Positions 7,482 to 15,534 of a stretch of DNA of 17,008 bases are shown piece after piece. Under the pieces are notes generated by a model. The model saw only the letters and a list, made by a program, of their open reading frames with translations, searched no databases and was not told the DNA's origin. Position 1 is the first letter of the stretch. Every line of letters starts with the position of its first letter. Origin of the DNA: JACJVV01 sp047603135. Its GTDB lineage: Archaea; Nanobdellota; Nanobdellia; Woesearchaeales; JACJVV01. The position numbers were made by a program, and so were the translations under genes. Location of the stretch: NCBI GenBank assembly GCA_047603135.1, contig JBLKOW010000014.1:1-17008 (forward strand), read 5' to 3'.

Positions 7482-8834
7482 TTAGATTTTTATAAATTGT
7501 ACATCATTAAAAAGTGTTTCTTTATAGAGCTGGGCTTTTTTAGTTAATTTGCCTGAATACACAATAAGAAGTGATGTCTTAAGGAAATACGATTCAACAA
7601 CTGCAAATGCTATATCTCCTTCATTTATTGTTTTCTTTGCTAAAGCCTTACATATAAAAACAGCTGAACCAACAGAGGTTGGAACTTTAATCTTTAAGAA
7701 TTTATCAGATGAACGCTTTTGAGCATAGTAAGTAATAACAGTAATATTTTTCTGGGAAAAAAGATTTTGAAGTTTTTTATCAAAAGAAGATTTACACGCT
7801 TCATCAAAATAAGAACCATCAGTTATTTGATATGTCTTTTCGATATATTTACTAGTATTATCATGAGTGTTTTGCGATTGAGAAGGTACGCTAGAAACTG
7901 CAATAGATATCATCTTATTTTGCTTTTCTTTATCTACTGCTTGAGTTTGTGAAGGTTTTTGGGAGGATAATGGCCGATTCTGAATTGAAGAATCTTGATT
8001 TTTTACTGTTTGATGAGGAGTCACTTCTGGATTATCATGGTTTTGCTTTGGTTGCACTGCACCTGAAGAAGGAATTACTTTTGACGGGGCTTGTTCTGAA
8101 GCCTTTTGTCCTAATACACTTGAATTTGAAGATGGACTCGAATGAGGAGTTGATTGTTTTTGAGTTTGTTCATTTTGAGATTCAGAATGAAGATTTTTTG
8201 AAGGTGACGCACTTGAGTTAGAAAGTTGAGAAGATTGAGTTGATTGATTAATTTTATCCTTTTGATTAAGAGATGATGATAATTTAGAATTCTCTTGAGT
8301 TTGAGAGGATACAGGAGTATTTTGGTTTTGTGAGGATTCTGATAATTTTTGATTCGTTTGGATTGTCGTTTGTGCTCGATCTGTATTTTGTTTACTTGAA
8401 TTTCTTTGTAATACCAACTGTTCAGCCTCAGAATCAGATACTAAAAACCATTTCCAAAAAAGAACTTGTTCATTATTAATTGACGCATTAAAAGGAATGG
8501 CAAAATCTTTTATTGAACGTAAACTAACACGGATAATTGGTGATTGCGTGCGATCTTCAAGAATTGTTTGCTCCTTTAATAATTCACAGGCTTGCCGATC
8601 CTTTTGATTTAATTTTGAAATAAAGTTTTGAAGTTGTGATTTATGCTCAGGAAGATAATACAATGGAGAACCTCCGCCAATTTTAAGATGAGTTATTTTT
8701 ACTTCGCCCGAAGAAACAGCACTGGATAAAAACGCAGAAGCAAAAATGCTTGATATTTTGAAATACTGAGCTACTTGAATCGGAGTACTGGGACCATTAT
8801 TCTTCAAAAATCCAACAATATCATATCGAGGCAT
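7482..8834 (-). CDS. Unrecognised winged-helix protein with long Ser/Gln/Asn-rich linker
   Basis: 450 aa, function unknown. Residues 1-65 look like a winged helix-turn-helix, with helices around YDIVGFLKNNG, TPIQVAQYFKI and SIFASAFLSSAVSSG and a wing around THLKIGGGSPLYYLP. Residues 66-145 are a second folded segment. Residues 146-330 are low-complexity: Ser, Gln and Asn make up about half (90 of 185 by count), with no cysteine and few hydrophobics, so probably disordered. Residues 331-450 are folded again, with beta-strands such as ITVITYY and FAVVESYF and a final SGKLTKKAQLYKE...FIKI. That tail recalls the end of PD-(D/E)XK (Mrr-like) domains, but the catalytic acid-x-Lys is not clear. It heads the operon with fen1, the Trm5-type gene and udg, suggesting a role on DNA. 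No signal peptide or membrane segment is seen. Confidence 0.75.
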   Translation of the reverse strand: MPRYDIVGFLKNNGPSTPIQVAQYFKISSIFASAFLSSAVSSGEVKITHLKIGGGSPLYYLPEHKSQLQNFISKLNQKDRQACELLKEQTILEDRTQSPIIRVSLRSIKDFAIPFNASINNEQVLFWKWFLVSDSEAEQLVLQRNSSKQNTDRAQTTIQTNQKLSESSQNQNTPVSSQTQENSKLSSSLNQKDKINQSTQSSQLSNSSASPSKNLHSESQNEQTQKQSTPHSSPSSNSSVLGQKASEQAPSKVIPSSGAVQPKQNHDNPEVTPHQTVKNQDSSIQNRPLSSQKPSQTQAVDKEKQNKMISIAVSSVPSQSQNTHDNTSKYIEKTYQITDGSYFDEACKSSFDKKLQNLFSQKNITVITYYAQKRSSDKFLKIKVPTSVGSAVFICKALAKKTINEGDIAFAVVESYFLKTSLLIVYSGKLTKKAQLYKETLFNDVQFIKI

Positions 8835-8855
8835 ATTTTTAGAAAAATTAAGCGG

Positions 8856-8862
8856 TTTATAT
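8856..8862 (-). promoter_or_regulatory. TATA box for the winged-helix/fen1 operon
   Basis: On the minus strand ACATATAAACC is centred about 25 bases before the ATG at 8834, predicting a leaderless or near-leaderless operon transcript. Confidence 0.5.
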
Positions 8863-8909
8863 GTTTTTTTGAAGATAGAGTCAGTGTCTATTTAATTCAT
8901 ATAGCATAC

Positions 8910-8980
8910 CAATTAAGCTAAAAAAATAAATGAAAACCTGGAAAAACCCCCCTAGGCAAGCCCAAAGAGATTCTTCCAGG
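8910..8980 (-). terminator. Terminator-like hairpin downstream of the second TrmB regulator
   Basis: CCTGGAA (8937-8943) and TTCCAGG (8974-8980) are a perfect 7-bp inverted repeat around a 30-base loop that contains a C6 run and the palindrome CCTAGG. Read on the minus strand, the stem is followed by TTTTCATTTATTTTTTTAG. This suits termination of the regulator gene ending at 9003, before the next promoter. The GC-rich loop is unusual for the region. Confidence 0.5.
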
Positions 8981-9002
8981 AAAAAGAGGTGATTATACAC
9001 TA

Positions 9003-9812
9003 TTAATTGTTTTGAAATTTAGATAACTTTTTCCAAGATATTTCAAAAAGAGACTGAAGTGTTTGTGCAAAAAATTGACTATTTACCCACACTCCTGAAT
9101 CATAGTTTGGATGCACATCCTCGTCGCCCAAAAGCATGAACGTTGCATGTGAATCATCAACAATTATAAATCGACCAAGTGAATCAGTTGCTTGTCTTAT
9201 TTCAGCATATTCAGATAACTTTTTAGCAGCTTCTTGATTTGATTTTGTTATTGGTGCAACAATTCTAATAGATACGCCATTTTCGCGTGCACGGTAGAAA
9301 GATCGTCTAAAAAAGTCAGCTTTTCTCTCTAAACCTTTTGCAGTTGTTACAATAGTTATTGATTTTTCAGCTGATTTAAACAGTGAATCAAGATGCGCGT
9401 ATAAGCTACTTCTTCCTTTGAAACTGCCTGATAATTCTGAAGGCTCAACAGCATCAATTCCTTTTGAATGTAATAGATTTAATTCTTGAAGCATTTCACT
9501 TTCACGAAGCTTATCAAGATTCTTATTTGTGCTTTCAGCTTCTTCCATGATGCGCTGCTTAACACGCTCAAGAACATCAACAGGTTTTACTGCAATATAT
9601 TTAATTGGTTTTCCCAATTTCATAATAACAAAGCCTTTCTTTTCAAGACTTTCAAGAACATCATAACTTCGCGATCGAGGTACATTTGCAATATCACTTA
9701 ATTCTCCAGCAGTAGCTATACCACGAGATAATAAAGCAGCCCATAATTTTCCTTCATATGAGTTAAGACCCAATGCACTTAGTTTGTGTAAAAATTCTTT
9801 TTGAACAATCAT
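9003..9812 (-). CDS. TrmB-family transcriptional regulator (copy 2)
   Basis: Paralogue of the regulator at 473-1291, 269 aa, same architecture: winged helix-turn-helix (about 12-72), short helical linker, and a PLD-like C-terminal effector domain (about 115-262). The DNA-binding part is nearly the same as in copy 1: 41 of 45 residues match from RG(V/I) to KYIA, and the recognition stretch NVPRSRSYDVLESLEKKGF is identical. The effector halves have diverged strongly. The two probably read similar operators but answer to different signals (inference). The start is well fixed by GGTGAT at 9818-9823, five bases upstream. The gene diverges from the acylphosphatase gene across 155 bases and ends at a terminator-like hairpin. 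Confidence 0.9.
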   Translation of the reverse strand: MIVQKEFLHKLSALGLNSYEGKLWAALLSRGIATAGELSDIANVPRSRSYDVLESLEKKGFVIMKLGKPIKYIAVKPVDVLERVKQRIMEEAESTNKNLDKLRESEMLQELNLLHSKGIDAVEPSELSGSFKGRSSLYAHLDSLFKSAEKSITIVTTAKGLERKADFFRRSFYRARENGVSIRIVAPITKSNQEAAKKLSEYAEIRQATDSLGRFIIVDDSHATFMLLGDEDVHPNYDSGVWVNSQFFAQTLQSLFEISWKKLSKFQNN

Positions 9813-9860
9813 TCTATATCACCAGTTGTACCCCTTTTCAATGAGAATAAGGTAGGGATA

Positions 9861-9868
9861 TTTAAATA
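9861..9868 (-). promoter_or_regulatory. TATA box for the second TrmB regulator
   Basis: TATTTAAA on the minus strand predicts a start near 9839 and a leader of about 27 bases. That leader would hold the GGTGAT ribosome-binding site at 9818-9823, in contrast to the leaderless genes nearby. Confidence 0.45.
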
Positions 9869-9940
9869 TTTCTATTTATTTAGCATTTTTAAGTAGTAAC
9901 AAGGCAATAAATGAGTTTTTAAGCCCATTACAGTTTTATT

Positions 9941-9948
9941 TTTATACT
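9941..9948 (+). promoter_or_regulatory. TATA box for the acylphosphatase gene, leaderless configuration
   Basis: TTTATACT is centred about 24 bases before the ATG at 9968, which predicts transcription starting at or very near the start codon. There is no ribosome-binding site upstream. Confidence 0.45.
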
Positions 9949-9967
9949 AAAGCCATATTTGAGTTAT

Positions 9968-10240
9968 ATGGTTCATAAAACATACCACATTATCATTAAA
10001 GGAAGAGTTCATGGTGTTGGATTTAGAAATTACGTTGCACATTATGCCCTTAAGAATAACCACACTGGAACTGTACAGAATCTTCCTAATCAAACAGTAG
10101 AAATTTATTGGAGTGGTGAAGAAAGCAGATTTCCAGCATTTCTTACGCATGTTAAAAAAGGACCTGTATTAAGCCGAGTTGATGAACTACATATTGATGA
10201 AGAACCATTTGAGAAATTTGACCGATTCCGTATCCTATAA
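9968..10240 (+). CDS. acyP: Acylphosphatase
   Basis: Small cytosolic enzyme that hydrolyses carboxyl-phosphate bonds of acylphosphates, 90 aa, the normal length for the family. The N-terminal signature GRVHGVGFRNYV carries the phosphate-binding loop and catalytic Arg. The second signature, GTVQNLPNQTVEIYWSG, supplies the catalytic Asn (in VQN). ATG 9968 is preferred to the in-frame TTG at 9959 because a TATA element ends about 20 bases upstream and the family begins just before the first beta-strand (YHIIIKGRV). The gene stands alone, divergent from the second TrmB regulator and convergent with the DP2 gene. Regulation by the adjacent regulator is possible but not shown. Confidence 0.93.
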   Translation: MVHKTYHIIIKGRVHGVGFRNYVAHYALKNNHTGTVQNLPNQTVEIYWSGEESRFPAFLTHVKKGPVLSRVDELHIDEEPFEKFDRFRIL

Positions 10241-10301
10241 ATAGTATCAGAAACTGTAAGAGGAATTAAAAAATGGTATAAAAACGTGAACTTATTTCTT
10301 T

Positions 10302-13300
10302 TTAAAAGAATTTTGATAATCCTTCTTGAATTTCCTTTTCCTTCCCAAAAACATTATCAACACGATCTTTTGTTAATTCAAGGGTTTGTTTTAAATATGT
10401 AGGGACATTATATTTCTCTCCAAGCTGAAGAGATGATTCTAAATATTTAACAACACTTCCTTCAGAAATGGTAAAAAGAAGCTTTCCACCACAAGAAGTA
10501 CACTTCCCTACAAGAGGAGGTCTTACAAACTTACTATTGCACGATACACATCTAAATTGTTGCTGAGAAAACTTTCGCAAATTTCCTTTTATATCTTTCA
10601 AAAAGTGCTTTTGAATAACCATTGTTGCAACATTACTTTCATCAACTGCACCTATTTTTTGAGCAAGAGCCATTTGACCATCTAGTTTTTCTTTCATACT
10701 AGGGAGAACTTTATATGCTGATACTTTAGGACCTATATTAATATTTGTTACTGGGTGTGTTGAAAAAAAACCCTCATATTGCTTTTCAGAATCTAAATTA
10801 TCTTTGAGCTGTGTTACTTTAACATCCCATGGCATTGCTAATGTTTCAGCTTTAGTGTATAATTCAAGCGGATATCTCTTGACAACATCCATTCCGTGAA
10901 CTTGATCATCAACTTCAGAAGGAATAATTTTTATTGAAAGAACTAATGGAGCATCCATTGTTCTACCACCTCTTTTATCAGGCAAATACTGACGTGAGAA
11001 ATTCAAAAAACCATCCATAAGTAAAATAAAACATGCTTCATCACCATCACAATCACGACGCAAAGCTGCATGAAGCATAGGGTGAGCTGCCATAACTTGA
11101 TTTTTAGTAAATCCAATTACTCTGCCAACCGTTCCACATGAAATATGAGGTGCAAGAAAAATAACTAAATGGCCGATAATATCGAGCTTTGATTTAAAGG
11201 AATAAAATGGCTTTAGTTTGTACAATTTCTCCAGTAATTCATCAATGAAATTACCTGTACGAAACAAAATATCATCAGCTTGCTCTTCCATAGCACCTTC
11301 GCCTGCAGGCAATACAACATCTTGAGGAAGTAATTCAACTACTTGATCTTCATATTCTAATTTTTCTCCATCAATATCATGAGTATAGCCCAGTGCATGT
11401 AATTTTTGAATAGGTGTTCCAATTTCTTTAGGTTTAAAGGCAGTTAAAGGGGCTTCTGACATGTCATAGCGTGTTGTGCCATCTTTATTTACATATAAAT
11501 CATGTTTTGCCCGTAAAAAGCCTTTAATGAGATGTTCAGGAATATGGTCTTTATTTGATGTTCCCTTTACCCCTTTAATTAAATCAGGATATACCTTTGT
11601 ATTAAGAAGTGTAAGACATGATTGTACATATTCTTGAATATTTATCGTCATTTGCTTGAAAGGTTTAGCAAATTCATCATGTTCATATGGAGGTTTATCA
11701 GAAAATATTTCTTTATTAAGTGTTGGACAAAAATAAGATTTCTTTGCTTTTTTATGACAGACATGACATGCAGAATAAATAGTCTTTTTTTGACAACTTT
11801 CACAATAATAAAGAGGAAAATGGCTCGTCACTTCACCTTTTTCCATAGATGACTGAAAACTACGTAAACGTCCCCCTTCATCACCAACAGGAAAAAGAAC
11901 TTGAGGTGAACCTTGTAATTTACGCATTTTTGATTTTTCAGGACGACCCATTCGCGCACCGATAAATGTTCCACCTTTATCTTTTATCTGTACATCAGCA
12001 AGCATAGAAATAATTTCTAAAGGGGTTTTTTCATGACACTGCGGTATTAATGAAGAACGAAGAACCCCTAATGCATCATCGAATAAACCAAATGTTCTGC
12101 AAAATATTTCAGCTGTAGTATCTTGAAGAATTATAAATTCATTTTTTATATAAGTATGAGGAAGTCCTATTTTTTCAAAAATATTTTTTAATTGAGCATC
12201 GTCATTGAAAACTAATTTATGGATTTTTGTTTTATCATTATCATCATGATGGAGCGTTGCTAAATCACATTTTTTTAACATATAGGATAGATCTTCACCT
12301 GATAAAATTGAATAATAAAACGTACAACTAGGATGTAACGCAACGCCTAATTTTTTAGAGAGTTTAAATGCTTCAGAAACTTTTGGTTTATAAGTGAAAA
12401 AGTCATTTAATAATTGGTTACCCCGCTCAGCTGAAATATTAACTAATGAAGCAAATTTATCCATATCTAAAATACCACATACTTCAATTATTTTACGCTC
12501 AAACTCATGCGCCCACCACTCTTCACAATACCCTAGAGGGGCAAGAGAATGCCCATTTTCTGAAAAATCACCATAATTAATAAGAATATCCCCTAAGAAA
12601 AGAATTTTTTTAGCTCGTTTTGCTAAATGACGTGTTTCTTTTGTAATTGTTACAACATTACCATCATCAAGAAGCACAGTTGGTCCTTCAATAGAATCAC
12701 ATACTGTTACTGAACCAGCTTTACCTGGACGCTCAATTTTTAACTGCGTACCATACACAATAAAATCATCAAGCACATCGATAGTATACGGACTTAGTGC
12801 TATTGCTGAAAAACCAGAAACACGTGTTCGCCCCATACGCAAGCGAAGTCCTCCATATTTCATTGGATATGTTAAAACCGGACGACCAGCAACCATATCA
12901 CTAATAAATGTATAATTTGGAGAAAGTGATTTTGATGATGTTTCTTTCTTTTTACCTTTTGCTTTAATTTTCTTTTGTAAATCCAAAAAGCCTTCTAAAA
13001 AATTCCAATCAATACCAAGTTCATTACCCCATTTACTCAATCTTTTCCAAATTTTTGGAGATTTTTGACAAAGTCCTTCACCAATAACAAGACAAACTCC
13101 CCCTCTAATATAATTTGTATCTAAGCGAGGAAGATCTTTATAATTTGATACTTCGATGCGTTCAGTCGGATCACCATCAACTTCAATTGGAAGATGAGAA
13201 ATCATAAATTTTATTTCCTGCTCAGAGGGAAAATATTGTAAATTAGTAACACGTTCGTGATAATCAGTAAGTTCAGTAACAATGCGATTCACTTCTTGTT

Positions 13301-13856
13301 CAGTAGGATCGTATTTTGCAAATCCAGTCTGAGATGCCACATAATCTGATAAAACGACTGAAGTTGCAGCTGCAGTTCCACCTGCCCCCCTAATAGGACC
13401 AGCATATACACATGCAATGTATTCTTTTCCATCTGCACGTTTTTTTATTTTAACTTCAACAAATCCTTCAAGCGGTGCTGAAACAATTCCACCTGTTAAA
13501 TACGTAAATCCAGTTCGAATACCTATTTCAACTGCTTCTTTTTTTGTTTCAAATTCACAGAATTTTTGCTGTGCAACCTCGGCAGCAATAATAAAACCAA
13601 CACGCCAATCAAGAGCACCATATGTTTTTTCTAATTCAACAATACGCGATACAATTTTTGAATCTTTTAATTTAGGAGCTACATCAGAAATAAGTCCAAT
13701 TACGCGTTCAGCCATATTTTTTGCAATAGGAATATCAACTTTTGTTTCAGGATCAAAACCTTGTTTTCGAGCATTTTCTGCTATAGAAAGTGACCGCAAA
13801 ACATTTGTTTCAATATCGTCAAAATATTTTTGTAATCGTTTTGATGCTTTTACCAT
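10302..13856 (-). CDS. polC: DNA polymerase D large (catalytic) subunit DP2
   Basis: Catalytic subunit of archaeal replicative PolD, 1184 aa from the chosen start, near the family's usual size and without an intein. Conserved blocks include RGAGGTAAATSVVLSDYV near the N-terminal third, a Cys-rich zinc site at about 682-705 (CESC...CHVC) and a second at about 1100-1122 (CVSC...CTSC). The double-psi beta-barrel active site is DCDGD (Asp935, Asp937, Asp939), followed by the FLNFSRQYLPDKRGGRTMDAP block. The last eight residues, QEGLSKFF, are a canonical PIP box for PCNA. The start is ATG 13856, because AGGAGGT lies just before it at 13860-13866. An upstream in-frame start at 13877 would overlap the DP1 gene. 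It follows DP1 after 10 bases. Confidence 0.97.
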   Translation of the reverse strand: MVKASKRLQKYFDDIETNVLRSLSIAENARKQGFDPETKVDIPIAKNMAERVIGLISDVAPKLKDSKIVSRIVELEKTYGALDWRVGFIIAAEVAQQKFCEFETKKEAVEIGIRTGFTYLTGGIVSAPLEGFVEVKIKKRADGKEYIACVYAGPIRGAGGTAAATSVVLSDYVASQTGFAKYDPTEQEVNRIVTELTDYHERVTNLQYFPSEQEIKFMISHLPIEVDGDPTERIEVSNYKDLPRLDTNYIRGGVCLVIGEGLCQKSPKIWKRLSKWGNELGIDWNFLEGFLDLQKKIKAKGKKKETSSKSLSPNYTFISDMVAGRPVLTYPMKYGGLRLRMGRTRVSGFSAIALSPYTIDVLDDFIVYGTQLKIERPGKAGSVTVCDSIEGPTVLLDDGNVVTITKETRHLAKRAKKILFLGDILINYGDFSENGHSLAPLGYCEEWWAHEFERKIIEVCGILDMDKFASLVNISAERGNQLLNDFFTYKPKVSEAFKLSKKLGVALHPSCTFYYSILSGEDLSYMLKKCDLATLHHDDNDKTKIHKLVFNDDAQLKNIFEKIGLPHTYIKNEFIILQDTTAEIFCRTFGLFDDALGVLRSSLIPQCHEKTPLEIISMLADVQIKDKGGTFIGARMGRPEKSKMRKLQGSPQVLFPVGDEGGRLRSFQSSMEKGEVTSHFPLYYCESCQKKTIYSACHVCHKKAKKSYFCPTLNKEIFSDKPPYEHDEFAKPFKQMTINIQEYVQSCLTLLNTKVYPDLIKGVKGTSNKDHIPEHLIKGFLRAKHDLYVNKDGTTRYDMSEAPLTAFKPKEIGTPIQKLHALGYTHDIDGEKLEYEDQVVELLPQDVVLPAGEGAMEEQADDILFRTGNFIDELLEKLYKLKPFYSFKSKLDIIGHLVIFLAPHISCGTVGRVIGFTKNQVMAAHPMLHAALRRDCDGDEACFILLMDGFLNFSRQYLPDKRGGRTMDAPLVLSIKIIPSEVDDQVHGMDVVKRYPLELYTKAETLAMPWDVKVTQLKDNLDSEKQYEGFFSTHPVTNINIGPKVSAYKVLPSMKEKLDGQMALAQKIGAVDESNVATMVIQKHFLKDIKGNLRKFSQQQFRCVSCNSKFVRPPLVGKCTSCGGKLLFTISEGSVVKYLESSLQLGEKYNVPTYLKQTLELTKDRVDNVFGKEKEIQEGLSKFF

Positions 13857-13859
13857 GAT

Positions 13860-13866
13860 ACCTCCT
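13860..13866 (-). promoter_or_regulatory. Strong Shine-Dalgarno that fixes the DP2 start
   Basis: On the minus strand AGGAGGT ends three bases before ATG 13856 and fills almost all of the 10-base gap after the DP1 stop (13867-13869). It is the best ribosome-binding site in the window. It indicates that DP2 is translated internally from a shared mRNA, and that MSHKGGI is not part of the protein. Confidence 0.85.
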
Positions 13867-15423
13867 TTATGACTCAAAATTTAAGATAGTTACTTTTCGT
13901 GTCTTTAAATTAACTACTGGAACGCGAGCTGGCTCAGGATGATGACCTACTTTTTCTTGAAATGATGTAGTTGCCTGCCAGCAACTTCCACAAATAGTAG
14001 TAATATTTCTATATGTACTTACTGCAGTTTTATGAATATGACCTGTAATAAAAAAATCAGGAACAAGATCAATTACTAATGCATCATGTGATTTTTCTGG
14101 AATAAAAAGTGTTGAAGTATATGTAGGAGCAAGATGACGTCTTTGTAACATAAATTTCATTATTAAATCTGCTCTATCATATCCCCCATTTTGTCGAATA
14201 GAATCAACATTTGCTGCATAATAATCAAAACTATATCCATGGTACATAAGAACATCAAAACCAATAAAATCATCAGTTTGACCAATACTAATATAGGAAG
14301 GATTTGAAACTAAAACTACATTTTCCATTTCATAAAATGGCTTTGCATACAGTTTACTTAACTTTGGTTGTGGTTCTGAAAGACGTACTGCATCATGATT
14401 TCCAGCACAGATTATGATAGGAATGTTTTTTGGAATTTTCTTAATATATGACGCAGCAACATTATATTGTTCAAATATATCAGTGATACTTAATTCTTCT
14501 TCTTGAGAGGGATAAATACCTATACCCTCAACAATATCACCTGCAATAAAAATATATCTCACTTTTGATGCAATATGTCGCTGTTTTTCTGTTCCAGTCT
14601 CACCATTTATCCATGATAAAAATTTATTAAACTCACCCTCTAGATAGTCTTTTGAACCAACATGTAAATCTGAAAGGAACACAACATATTCTTCTTCTTC
14701 CTGTTTCTTAAATTCTTTATCAAGTCCTACATTCGGTTGAATTATATTATTTGCAAATAAAATATTATCGCCGTTCATACCAATAATTCCTATTATTTCA
14801 TCATTAACAATATCTTGAGCAAGCTGAAACAGTTCTTGATTATTTTTATTAACCAGAACTTTAATATCACCTGTTTGATCTTCTACAGTAAAAATAATAT
14901 TTCCATTCTTGGTAGTTTCTTTTTTTTGAACAATAGCAATAATAGCAACCTGTTCACGATCTTTTTTTGATTTAAGCGGAGAAATAGAAATAATATTTGA
15001 AAGTTCAGTTCTCTGTCTTAATAATTGCTCAATTTGTCTATATCTTGTTGCAAAATACCCAACAAAATCACTTACTTCCCATTTATGAGGAATAAGGTCA
15101 TAATCTTGAATTATTTTTATACGATCCAAATATGTCTGTAATGCGAAGGTTGATTTAGTTGAAGATATATTATCACTTGAAGAAGCATTAGGAGTGTTTT
15201 GATTTTGAGAAGACATACTAGCTGATTGTTTATTAGATAATTCTTTTGATTTTGTTTGAAAGAAATCTTCTAATTGATGGATTGGCTTTTTTGCAACAAC
15301 AAACTGATATGCTTCCTGACAAATATTTTCATTTGTTAACAAATCTAAATATTCTGGAGAAAAGAGTGATTGGTTAGATGAAAAATAGACAATAATTTCT
15401 TTCTTTTTTGCTGAAAAGTCCAT
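13867..15423 (-). CDS. polB: DNA polymerase D small subunit DP1 (proofreading exonuclease)
   Basis: Small subunit of PolD, 518 aa, shorter than the roughly 600-residue thermococcal versions I recall. A small N-terminal domain (1-60) leads to a Ser/Asn/Gln-rich linker (about 62-92), an OB-fold (about 155-230) and a calcineurin-like phosphodiesterase domain (about 245-518). Exonuclease metal ligands are intact: DLH (Asp252, His254), GD (Asp296), GNHD (Asn342, His343), YHG (His395) and GHIH (His462, His464), so 3'-5' proofreading should be retained. ATG 15423 is preferred to GTG 15438 because GGTGG lies upstream of it. The gene is downstream of orc1 on the same strand after about 110 bases and immediately upstream of DP2. 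Confidence 0.95.
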   Translation of the reverse strand: MDFSAKKKEIIVYFSSNQSLFSPEYLDLLTNENICQEAYQFVVAKKPIHQLEDFFQTKSKELSNKQSASMSSQNQNTPNASSSDNISSTKSTFALQTYLDRIKIIQDYDLIPHKWEVSDFVGYFATRYRQIEQLLRQRTELSNIISISPLKSKKDREQVAIIAIVQKKETTKNGNIIFTVEDQTGDIKVLVNKNNQELFQLAQDIVNDEIIGIIGMNGDNILFANNIIQPNVGLDKEFKKQEEEEYVVFLSDLHVGSKDYLEGEFNKFLSWINGETGTEKQRHIASKVRYIFIAGDIVEGIGIYPSQEEELSITDIFEQYNVAASYIKKIPKNIPIIICAGNHDAVRLSEPQPKLSKLYAKPFYEMENVVLVSNPSYISIGQTDDFIGFDVLMYHGYSFDYYAANVDSIRQNGGYDRADLIMKFMLQRRHLAPTYTSTLFIPEKSHDALVIDLVPDFFITGHIHKTAVSTYRNITTICGSCWQATTSFQEKVGHHPEPARVPVVNLKTRKVTILNFES

Positions 15424-15474
15424 AACATGATCCACCACTGCGTGATTGTTATTTTGTAATTATGTGTTTATTAT

Positions 15475-15502
15475 TAATTACCAATATTATTAATAGTAAT
15501 TA
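15475..15502. repeat. Inverted repeat in the orc1-DP1 gap
   Basis: TAATTAC (15475-15481) and GTAATTA (15496-15502) form a perfect 7-bp inverted repeat with a 14-base spacer, upstream of the DP1 gene. It lies just upstream of a possible TATA-like element (TAATAAAC, about 15464-15472, minus strand). It may be an operator or a weak hairpin. In DNA this AT-rich it could also be chance. Confidence 0.3.
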
Positions 15503-15534
15503 TAATATAGATTTTATAATACTATTTTTTTAAA

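Noticed and set aside
7949..8221. Plus-strand ORF opposite the Ser/Gln/Asn-rich linker
   Set aside because: It is the complement of low-complexity codons, which gives long open frames rich in Leu and Phe. No start signals were seen.
8974..8992. Second origin box (TTCCAGGAAAAAGAGG)
   Set aside because: It resembles the ORB start but needs a two-base deletion and lacks the GGGG string. It is better explained as the right arm of the terminator hairpin.
11030..11060. Intein at the DP2 active-site motif
   Set aside because: Inteins are common at this site in other archaea, but here DCDGDEACF is uninterrupted and the protein has normal length.
13857..13877. Longer DP2 beginning MSHKGGI
   Set aside because: It would overlap the DP1 stop, and the extension encodes the Shine-Dalgarno of the true ATG at 13856.
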